A stretch of DNA of 5,042 nucleotides from Holosporales bacterium. GTDB taxonomy: Bacteria; Pseudomonadota; Alphaproteobacteria; BNTO01. Below are positions 1 through 5,042 of this stretch, piece after piece. The DNA is taken from NCBI GenBank assembly GCA_031273545.1, contig JAISRQ010000106.1, forward strand, positions 1 to 5,042. The letters run 5' to 3'. Position 1 is the stretch's first letter. Each line of letters opens with the position of its first letter. A model generated the notes under the pieces. That model was given only the letters and a program-made list of their open reading frames with translations, made no database searches and was not told where the DNA came from. The translations under genes were made by a program, and so were the position numbers.

Positions 1-450
1 CCAATCACGTGGTGGATCGAGTTCTTGAACAATCCTTTGTCCGATAATATTAAGGAAATTGTAAAGTTTGAACCAATTATTGGGGAGGCAGTTGATATGT
101 TTAATACGGTGTCTAAGGACCCTAAGACGCAGGAACTGATGAGGATGCGCGAAGAGGGCGAACGGAATTATATTTCTGCAATGTTGTGTGCTGAGCAGAG
201 GGGAATACAACTTGGCAAGCAGGAAGGTATACAGCTTGGCAAGCAAGAAGGCATACAACTTGGCAAGCAGGAAGGTATACAGCTTGGCAAGCAGGAAGGT
301 ATACAACTTGGGAAGCAGGAAGGTATACAACTTGGTGAGCGTAGAAGCAGGATAGAAACTGCACGAACTATGATTACGGAGAATATACCTCTTGAAACGG
401 TTGCAAAATGCACTGGCCTTTCTATGTCAGAACTTAAAACTCTGGAGTAG
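1..450 (+). CDS. Rpn family recombination-promoting nuclease / PD-(D/E)XK transposase, C-terminal part
   Basis: The reading frame is open from the first base, giving 149 codons to TAG at 448-450, so the start and the N-terminal PD-(D/E)XK nuclease core lie upstream of the window. What remains is typical of the C-terminal portion of Rpn/YhgA-like proteins: a TWWIEFLNNP stretch (codons 3-12), a short helical region, a charged region (codons about 47-60), a run of GIQLGKQE repeats (codons 68-115), and an end of the form NIPLETVAKCTGLSMSELK, which resembles the small helix-turn-helix that closes many family members. Family knowledge: these proteins are DNA endonucleases that raise recombination; some are toxic, act against phage, and are held in check by a separately translated C-terminal fragment. 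TTG at 25 is a possible start codon but clearly internal, since the conserved WIEF motif precedes it. Activity cannot be judged because the catalytic domain is outside the window. Confidence 0.85.
   Translation, partial: PITWWIEFLNNPLSDNIKEIVKFEPIIGEAVDMFNTVSKDPKTQELMRMREEGERNYISAMLCAEQRGIQLGKQEGIQLGKQEGIQLGKQEGIQLGKQEGIQLGKQEGIQLGERRSRIETARTMITENIPLETVAKCTGLSMSELKTLE
82..88 (+). promoter_or_regulatory. Strong internal Shine-Dalgarno sequence inside the Rpn gene
   Basis: GGGGAGG lies exactly eight bases upstream of the in-frame ATG at 97-99. It is the best ribosome binding site seen in the window and sits inside a coding region. It could be a by-product of the codons for Gly-Glu (GGG GAG), so the call depends on whether the spacing and motif are kept in relatives. 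Confidence 0.45.
97..450 (+). other. Possible gene-within-gene: separately translated Rpn C-terminal protein (RpnS-like)
   Basis: Starting at ATG 97 in the same frame as the nuclease gene, a 117-residue product would be made that begins MFNTVSKDPK and contains the charged helix, all GIQLGKQE repeats and the helix-turn-helix-like tail, but none of the nuclease core. Seen directly: an in-frame ATG with a near-ideal Shine-Dalgarno at eight-base spacing. Family knowledge: in Escherichia coli Rpn systems the variable C-terminal domain (RpnS) is translated from inside the gene and blocks the toxic full-length protein, and its dimerisation helix can hold four-residue repeats that vary in number between strains. 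Inference: this locus uses the same arrangement. A weaker alternative internal start is ATG 139 with AGGA at 131-134. Confidence 0.4.
202..345 (+). repeat. 24-bp in-frame tandem repeat (five full units plus a degraded sixth)
   Basis: Units begin at 202, 226, 250, 274 and 298, each encoding GIQLGKQE; a sixth at 322 encodes GIQLGERR and is diverged in its second half. Each unit is two four-residue blocks starting with Gly (GIQL, GKQE). All differences among the five full units fall at third codon positions and are silent. The array lies in the predicted helical linker before the helix-turn-helix-like end of the Rpn protein. Such arrays change copy number readily by slippage or unequal recombination, here in steps of eight residues, which keeps the frame. 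Confidence 0.95.
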
Positions 451-451
451 T

Positions 452-529
452 GTGGTGGATCGAGTTATTGAACAAACAACCCTTTTTGACAACATTAAGG
501 AAATCGTGAAGCTTGGACCAATTGTTGGG
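452..529 (+). pseudogene. Frameshifted fragment of a second Rpn/transposase gene
   Basis: This stretch is a degenerate direct copy of positions 9-84. The first 15 bases are identical (GTGGTGGATCGAGTT), the middle is two bases longer than the intact gene, and the last 42 bases match with only seven differences, all transitions. Read in the original frame it gives WWIELLNK and then, after the two-base gain, runs into TGA at 507-509; the homologous peptide DNIKEIVKLGPIVG is recovered only in another frame. Similarity starts two bases after the stop of the upstream gene and ends at the point where the intact gene has its internal Shine-Dalgarno. No start codon, repeats or tail remain, so it is a remnant, not a gene. 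Confidence 0.8.
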
Positions 530-946
530 CTAAGAGGGAGTTACGTTTCTTGGTCCGTCAGAATAGCGTTTGAGTATGCTAATATGCGAAAATCCGCTCA
601 TCTATATAACCATGACATTTTGCGATTGGAAGTAATAAATGATCAGGACTATATAATGCCCCCCTTTTACCAATTGGGACCAAAACAAGTAAAGAGGACA
701 TTGTTCAAGTATAGCGATATCCCAATTTTCGAACTGCTCAACTGTAACTGCTTACAAATGCTGCTTTCGCAGCAAGTTAACTCTTTGACTTCATTTATTT
801 AGCCTCCAGCTTTAGATTGTACTTGATTTACAAGATATTACTCCACATAATAGTAACGAAACTGGATAGATCTACTTTCATAAACTTTGTGCTTTTATTA
901 TAAGGAAATCACAAAATAACAGAGCAGTAAGTCCTTGTAACTATTA
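530..946 (+). other. AT-rich region without a recognisable gene
   Basis: One plus-strand frame stays open across the pseudogene end to TAG at 800-802, and would read on from DNIKEIVKLGPIVG into about 90 residues (LRGSYVSWSVRIAFEY and onward) that I do not recognise. It has no plausible start or RBS of its own and is most likely chance or decayed coding sequence. A short hairpin (TGCTGC/GCAGCA, loop of four) lies at 759-774. Positions 803-946 are strongly AT-rich and presumably hold the promoter of the next gene, but I see no convincing -35/-10 pair. Confidence 0.5.
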
Positions 947-961
947 TTGATTGTTAATCAA
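947..961 (+). promoter_or_regulatory. 15-bp palindrome just before the RBS of the exported-protein gene
   Basis: TTGATTGTTAATCAA has perfect six-base arms (947-952 and 956-961) around a three-base centre and abuts the Shine-Dalgarno of the gene starting at 975. It could be a dimeric repressor site or a weak hairpin in the leader. It is AT-rich and short, so chance is a real alternative. Confidence 0.3.
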
Positions 962-965
962 AAGG
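961..965 (+). promoter_or_regulatory. Ribosome binding site that decides the start at 975
   Basis: AAAGG ends nine bases before ATG 975. It favours this ATG over the in-frame TTG at 951, which has no comparable site upstream and would put eight extra residues before the signal peptide. Confidence 0.65.
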
Positions 966-974
966 TTGATAAAT

Positions 975-2069
975 ATGAGTAAATACTTAAAAAGAATAAA
1001 TGTATATTTAGGCTTTAGCTTAGCCTATTGTTTCATGGCGAACGTAGAATTGTCGGCTACGACTACTACCAATAGTAATGAAAATGGTGGTTCTTCTAAC
1101 ACACAATCCAATGGATGTTTTGTCCAGTGTAGAGGAGAACTCCCGACTAATGTAGATAAATTTAACGAAAGAATATCAGAACTAAAGAGTGACAGTGAAG
1201 GTGTGTGGCTTGTTATAGGGGAAGCTCTTAGAGCGCACCACGCACTAACACGTTTCTCTAAAAAGAATTGGATATTTCTTGACCCCCATTATAAAAGAAT
1301 ACACTCCGACAAAATAGAAATAGAAGGTTTTATTCAAGACCTATATAAATTACCAATCATAAAGGGCTCTATTACATATATCGTTGATGATCCACATATA
1401 CTGTGTGGCGAAAAGTATGCCGATCACATGGAATGTGGTTCTACATTTGATAACCTTATGATTTTGCACGATTTTCTTGTCAAAGGTGGAGTCATTACTA
1501 CCTCTATCTGGGCATTGAATCAGCTTAGTGAAGAAGAGCTTGCAAAAATAAGGGAGAAGTTCACCATAAAGTGGTCTTACGAAGAATGCGATTTTTCAAA
1601 GCCATACAAAGATTGTCCTTTCGCGGAGAAGGTTTCCAAAAGTCACTTTAGGTCCCGCTTTCAATGGTATAGCTCAATCGTTAGGCTCAAGATGTCTTGT
1701 GGAGCAAATGAGAAAAAAAGGTTTAGTGAAATTACTAATTTAGATCGATTGGCGGAAATTATCCCCGTTGAGAAATATAAAATTTTAAAGGACAACGGCT
1801 TACGGTGCGCTATACTGGCCGAAAGACTTTGGGGATCCAAGACATTTGGAGGAAATTATGAACAATGGTCTCGTCCAGAAGTCGATACGTTGAGTGAGGT
1901 TGACGAACCTGTTGTGGAAAATATATCCATGCTGAAGGATATGAACTACAACCTATATGATCTGGTGCATAAACCCGGATTGCGAAAGAGTCTTTTATCT
2001 GAACTTAGTGCGATAAGTAAAGATTTAGAAATGTATAATGGATCATTGTTTTTTATAAAGAAAGATTAG
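975..2069 (+). CDS. Exported hypothetical protein with a methyltransferase-like (Rossmann-type) central region
   Basis: This is a 364-residue protein of no family I can name. The N-terminus is a classical Sec signal peptide: basic start (MSKYLKR), hydrophobic core at about residues 9-22 and probable cleavage after Ala28 (ELSA/TTTT), so the mature protein would leave the cytoplasm. A low-complexity Thr/Ser/Asn/Gly linker follows (29-47). Residues about 76-168 show an order suggestive of a class I SAM-methyltransferase fold: strand GVWLVIGEA, strand ending in Asp (IFLDPHY), an acidic IEGFIQDL segment, strand ITYIVDDPHIL, then helix-turn-strand FLVKGGVITTSI. The usual GxG glycine loop is not intact, so cofactor binding or activity is doubtful. 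The mature part has about nine cysteines, compatible with disulfides outside the cytoplasm. It is a stand-alone gene with its own RBS, convergent with the downstream gene, and sampled stretches are poorer in G+C than the minus-strand genes. A secreted effector or periplasmic protein is possible; function is unknown. Confidence 0.8.
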   Translation: MSKYLKRINVYLGFSLAYCFMANVELSATTTTNSNENGGSSNTQSNGCFVQCRGELPTNVDKFNERISELKSDSEGVWLVIGEALRAHHALTRFSKKNWIFLDPHYKRIHSDKIEIEGFIQDLYKLPIIKGSITYIVDDPHILCGEKYADHMECGSTFDNLMILHDFLVKGGVITTSIWALNQLSEEELAKIREKFTIKWSYEECDFSKPYKDCPFAEKVSKSHFRSRFQWYSSIVRLKMSCGANEKKRFSEITNLDRLAEIIPVEKYKILKDNGLRCAILAERLWGSKTFGGNYEQWSRPEVDTLSEVDEPVVENISMLKDMNYNLYDLVHKPGLRKSLLSELSAISKDLEMYNGSLFFIKKD

Positions 2070-2109
2070 GCTTTGTAAAACAAATAAGAAGAACGCTTGC
2101 AATAAAGTT

Positions 2110-2134
2110 TGGGACTGGAATATTTTCAGTCCCA
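2110..2134. terminator. Hairpin between convergent genes, possible terminator
   Basis: TGGGACTG (2110-2117) pairs perfectly with CAGTCCCA (2127-2134) around a nine-base AT-rich loop. It lies 40 bp after the stop of the plus-strand gene and about 130 bp beyond the stop of the minus-strand gene. There is no clean run of T on either side; the minus-strand exit (AACTTTATT) is the more T-rich. It may act for either or both genes, but as an intrinsic terminator it is weak. Confidence 0.45.
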
Positions 2135-2267
2135 GTAAATGTAATCGTTATTCTTGCGCGAAGTACAACTTCCTTCCAAACTAGTTCCTTTTCCACCAGC
2201 CCTACTTATCTACAAAGAAATACGGCTTATTACTTGCTCAATACTCAGCTCTCGATTGCAAATAATA

Positions 2268-3689
2268 TTAGTAACCCGTGCGAATGCGCGCGACAAGCTC
2301 CTTCACGGACGGGATATACCCACCTTCATAAAAAGGATCCTCCGCAAACCTGTACCCTTCGTGCCCACAAAACATGAGCGCGTTTTCTACGTCTCCCGTG
2401 ATTACAATTTGCTGAAGGGAATTTTGAATGCAAAATAGCCGTGGATCTGGCTCTATTATTTGTGCAGATTCTTCTTGGTTCCATCCGCTAAACTTGCACG
2501 CAGACAAGCACCCAACACACTGCCTTCGGTCGCGTTCAATCTCGGCGAGGTCATCTTCTGACACGAAAACCAACGTTTTACTTGGCGTTACTAAAGGGAC
2601 AACAAAACCTTCGTTTCTCCACGCATTAATATTTGGGATATCTTCTTTCTTTACGAAAACCTCTCTATTTGAGGTGCCACTCCCGCTTCCTGTTAAAGGA
2701 AACGCTTCTGTGCAGACCCCGTCCGCCACCTTCGTAAACGAGACCTGACGCTTTAAGCGAGCCTGCATTTTTCGTAAAAAAACATTGTTTACAGCAGAAG
2801 ACGGAAAACCCGTTGGACTAAAACGATTGAGCTCGACATCCCCCTTCTTTCTCGAAAACAGTGATTTTTTCCAGGCCATAGGGATCGGGCTCTCTACAGT
2901 CAACAAGGGCCTCGTCCCAAATTGAAACGCGATCGCACCAAATTCTGGATTCCCGATAAAGTTTTCCCACTCATTTAGGTGCCAGACACCTCCAGCTACA
3001 AAAATGGGAATCAAGTCGCTAATCCCGTAAGAGCGCATCAACTCGCGTAAACTTCGCACTCGCGGCTCATGAGGCTCTGGCACGTTTTCGTCCTCGTTTG
3101 TGGACAGGCCGTTGTGACCCCCTGCTAGCCATGGGTCCTCGTATACGACTCCACCGAGCCAATCCGAAACGCGGCTGTATGCTCTTTTCCACAAAATGTT
3201 GAACGCCCTAGCAGAAGACACAATTGGATAGTATTTCACGTTATACTTGGCACAAATCTCCGCCAAACGAAACGGCATCCCAGCACCACATGTTACGCCA
3301 TGAATCATGTTCTTTACTTTTGACAATATCCCATGAAGAACTGCGTCCACGCCGCCCATTTCCCACAGTACATTCATGTGTATCCGCCCTCGTCCACACG
3401 CGGTCTCATACGCAATCTTCGCTTGGGCAACCCCACCCGATATGGCCCGCTCTATCATTTCTGCATGTCGCTTAAGGCGCGTCCGAGAAGAATATGCACC
3501 CGGCACACATAAGTACCCTTCCCCTGGGGTATGAGCATTCACGGCCGAAAAGGTCCCAATCCCCCCTTCTGCTGCCCATGCGCCAGAACTTACTCCATCC
3601 GATATCGCTATGCCCTTGCCACCTTCAACAAGGGGTAACACCTCTGCGCCTGAAATAAGTAGAGGCTTGATTACGTTAGTTAAATCCAT
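2268..3689 (-). CDS. Nitronate monooxygenase family protein (2-nitropropane dioxygenase-like, FMN TIM barrel)
   Basis: This 473-residue protein matches, from memory, the long alphaproteobacterial form of the nitronate monooxygenase (NPD) family, which uses FMN to oxidise alkyl nitronates; the true substrate of this subgroup is not known to me. It starts LLISGAEVLPLVEGGKGIAI (residues 10-29), the barrel entry. Other landmarks are MNVLWEMGG (105-113), GVTCGAGMP (131-139), the VYEDPWLAGGHNG loop (192-204, with His202 at the place of the catalytic-type GGH motif), the phosphate-binding VAGGVW (231-236) and GAIAFQFGTRPL (261-272). The C-terminal third adds a Cys-rich segment, CVGCLSAC (391-398), and Cys420 in RLFCIQ. 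Length and ends look complete. ATG at 3687-3689 is the only good start before the N-terminal motif; its RBS is weak (TTGGA, about six bases away). It follows dapF in the same direction after 114 bp, so read-through from dapF is possible. Cytoplasmic; no signal peptide or membrane segment. Confidence 0.88.
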   Translation of the reverse strand: MDLTNVIKPLLISGAEVLPLVEGGKGIAISDGVSSGAWAAEGGIGTFSAVNAHTPGEGYLCVPGAYSSRTRLKRHAEMIERAISGGVAQAKIAYETACGRGRIHMNVLWEMGGVDAVLHGILSKVKNMIHGVTCGAGMPFRLAEICAKYNVKYYPIVSSARAFNILWKRAYSRVSDWLGGVVYEDPWLAGGHNGLSTNEDENVPEPHEPRVRSLRELMRSYGISDLIPIFVAGGVWHLNEWENFIGNPEFGAIAFQFGTRPLLTVESPIPMAWKKSLFSRKKGDVELNRFSPTGFPSSAVNNVFLRKMQARLKRQVSFTKVADGVCTEAFPLTGSGSGTSNREVFVKKEDIPNINAWRNEGFVVPLVTPSKTLVFVSEDDLAEIERDRRQCVGCLSACKFSGWNQEESAQIIEPDPRLFCIQNSLQQIVITGDVENALMFCGHEGYRFAEDPFYEGGYIPSVKELVARIRTGY

Positions 3690-3728
3690 TTAAATCCAAT
3701 CACTGTTTTTAATAATAACCATTTCCAC

Positions 3729-3740
3729 GAGAATCCCGAC
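3729..3740. repeat. 12-bp direct repeat, copy in the gap between dapF and the next gene
   Basis: GAGAATCCCGAC is identical to the copy at 3809-3820, exactly 80 bp away and in the same orientation. This copy lies in the gap between dapF and the nitronate monooxygenase gene. It could be a binding site pair or the trace of a small local duplication. Confidence 0.5.
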
Positions 3741-3803
3741 TTTATCAATACATCATGGGAATATTAACTCACCATTTGTATTCGCGATTCCTTTTGCCCG
3801 CAT

Positions 3804-4769
3804 TCATTGAGAATCCCGACATATACATGTTGCACTATAATCTATTTCGCCACTAAACACAAAAGATACCTCCCCGGTAAGGACTGCTGTTTCTCCTAGG
3901 GAAACATCAACTTGCCCTCCCAGCATAGATACCGTAACGCTTGATTCACACCGCCCAGAAGAAATTGCAACTACTGCAGCAGCGCATGCCCCTGTCCCGC
4001 AAGCGTGTGTTTCTCCTACGCCGCGTTCGTATATTTTGATCGAGATATTAAGTGAGTCTAACACGCGTAGCCATTCAATATTAACTCCGTCTGGAAATAT
4101 TTCTTTTGTGTGAGAAAGGATATCATTGGCGCAAGTGTCTCCTACAACGCTGGACTCTACTACGAGGTGCGGATTTCCCATGGAAACGAACGTAGCAGGG
4201 CTACTTGCGTCCCAAGGGATACGAGTACGTCCTCCTGTATTGGCGTTTATTTGCGATATAGTATTTTTCGAATGATTATAGGCTTCATCGGCGAATAAAC
4301 ACTCGCTATTATTCAGATTATTTCCCATAACACTTGAGGCGTCCGGCCTATATTCAAATCCTTTGAATGCATTATCGCGGACCTGATTGGTCAGGGCTTC
4401 GTCAAAGCAGGGCTGCCCCATATCTATGCTGACGCCGTGCTCGCCTTTTAGCCAAGCGTGCAGGATACGGTCATGCACCTGTAGCGATACCTCGCGCTTA
4501 TCGTGCTGAGTCATCCAAAGCCAAGCTACACAACGTGCACCATTTCCACAAGCCTCAGCAACAGAGCCATCAGCGTTATATATCTCCATAGAAAGGTCGG
4601 CAGAGTTTGAACTTTTCAAGATAAGTAATTGGTCGCATCCTACACCTCTGCGACGGTCAGAGACCCATTTCGCAAGGGGGGCATCTACTGTGACGGCGTT
4701 TGATGCGCGCAAGTCAACGATGACAAAATCATTGCCCAGAGCCTGCATTTTTGAAAAAAACATTTGCAT
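3804..4769 (-). CDS. dapF: Diaminopimelate epimerase
   Basis: DapF interconverts LL- and meso-diaminopimelate, the last step before meso-DAP is used for peptidoglycan or decarboxylated to lysine; it is a cytoplasmic, cofactor-free two-base enzyme. With ATG at 4767-4769 the protein has 321 residues. The N-terminus has the family signature FSKMQALGNDFVIVD and RRGVGCDQLLIL. Both catalytic cysteines are present in their motifs: Cys74 in NADGSVAEACGNGARC and Cys257 in ERGVGETHACGTGACAA. VSMGNPHLVV marks the second domain. The protein is longer than the E. coli enzyme (274) mainly because of about 43 extra residues between the first domain and VSMGNPH, plus a short tail after SGEIDY. Start choice is uncertain: ATG 4763 (MFFSKM) fits the family best, and TTG 4775 has a GGG six bases upstream. 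The gene is followed by the nitronate monooxygenase gene and preceded, 63 bp away, by an unidentified gene in the same direction. The enzyme implies a DAP pathway and probably a cell wall. Confidence 0.95.
   Translation of the reverse strand: MQMFFSKMQALGNDFVIVDLRASNAVTVDAPLAKWVSDRRRGVGCDQLLILKSSNSADLSMEIYNADGSVAEACGNGARCVAWLWMTQHDKREVSLQVHDRILHAWLKGEHGVSIDMGQPCFDEALTNQVRDNAFKGFEYRPDASSVMGNNLNNSECLFADEAYNHSKNTISQINANTGGRTRIPWDASSPATFVSMGNPHLVVESSVVGDTCANDILSHTKEIFPDGVNIEWLRVLDSLNISIKIYERGVGETHACGTGACAAAVVAISSGRCESSVTVSMLGGQVDVSLGETAVLTGEVSFVFSGEIDYSATCICRDSQ
3809..3820. repeat. 12-bp direct repeat, copy in the 3' end of dapF
   Basis: GAGAATCCCGAC lies within the last codons of dapF, where its complement encodes part of the CRDSQ tail; it matches the intergenic copy at 3729-3740. 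Its place in the unusual C-terminal tail of dapF suggests that the tail, or the 80 bp after it, arose by a local rearrangement. Confidence 0.5.
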
Positions 4770-4832
4770 TATCAACTGATACCCGAAAATATTTCAAAAA
4801 TCTACCCTAGCCTCACAGCTTAGCCTGACGCT

Positions 4833-5042
4833 CTAGCTTTCGCTTGTTTTTGTCCAATTAGTACTAGCGAAATCTACAGCTCTCTCGTGAGCTAGCCTTA
4901 GGATAGCAAGAGTCTCTTCTGTACATTTTTTGTGATGGTACTGAGCATTTCGCATACTTGTCCTACACAATTTTACAAGTGTCCAGTCAGAAAAAAGAAC
5001 TCTACCCACGTCATCCATTTTGTACTTATTAGAAATACGTCT
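4833..5042 (-). CDS. Unidentified protein, C-terminal end or small complete gene
   Basis: The minus-strand frame ends at TAG (4833-4835) and stays open to the right edge, giving 69 visible codons. ATG at 5016-5018 would make a 61-residue protein, but no Shine-Dalgarno is seen before it and the frame continues upstream (RRISNKYK), so it is more likely the tail of a larger gene. The sequence (VGRVLFSDWTLVKLCRTSMR, then AQYHHKKC and EETLAILRLAHERAVDFA) is mixed-charge and probably helical, with two cysteines and a His pair; there is no membrane segment. I do not recognise the family. It lies 63 bp upstream of dapF in the same direction and may share its transcript. Confidence 0.5.
   Translation of the reverse strand, partial: RRISNKYKMDDVGRVLFSDWTLVKLCRTSMRNAQYHHKKCTEETLAILRLAHERAVDFASTNWTKTSES

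Noticed and set aside
202..345. CRISPR-like regular spacing
   Set aside because: The units are contiguous with no spacers, are 24 bp long and multiples of three, and encode protein in frame.
122..413. Open minus-strand frames rich in Pro, Ser and Cys across the repeat array
   Set aside because: They are antisense reflections of the 24-bp repeats; the plus-strand frame carries the Rpn features and the silent-only substitution pattern.
513..685. Approximate inverted similarity between TTGGACCAATTG and CCAATTGGGACCAA
   Set aside because: Short, imperfect and built on a common CAATTG core; one side is inherited from the Rpn coding sequence, so it is not evidence of a mobile element end.
759..774. 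TGCTGC/GCAGCA hairpin as a terminator
   Set aside because: Only six pairs, not directly followed by a T run, and no gene clearly ends just before it.
2154..2748. Plus-strand open frames opposite the nitronate monooxygenase gene
   Set aside because: They overlap the antisense of a well-conserved protein, start with weak or non-ATG codons and show no recognisable domain.
3224..3475. Plus-strand frame of 83 codons
   Set aside because: It lies entirely antisense to the conserved FMN-barrel coding region and has no RBS or family resemblance.
4110..4298. Plus-strand frame of 62 codons inside dapF
   Set aside because: It is antisense to dapF, including the insert region, with no supporting signal.
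2761..4770. GCCTGCATTTTT shared by 2761-2772 and 4741-4752
   Set aside because: Both encode a similar short peptide (KMQA) in unrelated proteins, FMN barrel and DapF; the identity does not extend in a way that suggests a repeat element.
4764..4796. TTGAAA and GATAAT with 18-base spacing on the minus strand as a dapF promoter
   Set aside because: The -10 box would overlap the candidate start codons of dapF, so the transcript would begin inside the gene; more likely a chance AT-rich match.

Overview
The window looks like a moderately AT-rich alphaproteobacterial chromosome, most plausibly from a host-associated or intracellular lineage of the Rickettsiales/Holosporales type. The basis is a long alphaproteobacterial-style nitronate monooxygenase family protein, a dapF gene, a degraded nuclease-transposase (Rpn/PD-(D/E)XK) locus with a decayed second copy, and an exported orphan protein. 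The genus cannot be fixed from the sequence alone, and the lineage is an inference.

Left part, plus strand. Positions 1-450 are the C-terminal part of an Rpn / PD-(D/E)XK-type recombination-promoting nuclease, cut by the window edge. It carries five perfect 24-bp repeats (GIQLGKQE at protein level) plus a degraded sixth, and a helix-turn-helix-like tail. A very good Shine-Dalgarno sequence (GGGGAGG, 82-88) lies eight bases upstream of an in-frame internal ATG at 97. This is the layout expected for a gene-within-gene that makes a separate C-terminal protein (RpnS-type intragenic antitoxin). Directly after the stop, a 78-bp frameshifted copy of the same gene begins (452-529). It is followed by about 420 bp with no recognisable gene.

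Centre, plus strand. Positions 975-2069 encode a 364-residue protein with an N-terminal signal peptide, a Ser/Thr/Asn-rich linker and a central region whose strand order resembles a divergent Rossmann/methyltransferase fold. It has its own RBS, preceded by a 15-bp palindrome, and is followed by a hairpin in the gap between convergent genes.

Right part, minus strand. Reading leftward, this holds the end of an unrecognised gene (4833-5042, cut by the edge), then dapF (lysine/peptidoglycan precursor synthesis, with an unusual insertion of about 43 residues), then a 473-residue FMN-dependent nitronate monooxygenase family protein. The three lie in the same direction with gaps of about 63 and 114 bp, so co-transcription is possible but not shown. 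No functional link between the plus-strand accessory genes and the minus-strand metabolic genes is evident. The left half looks like accessory or decaying DNA, and the right half like core genome.
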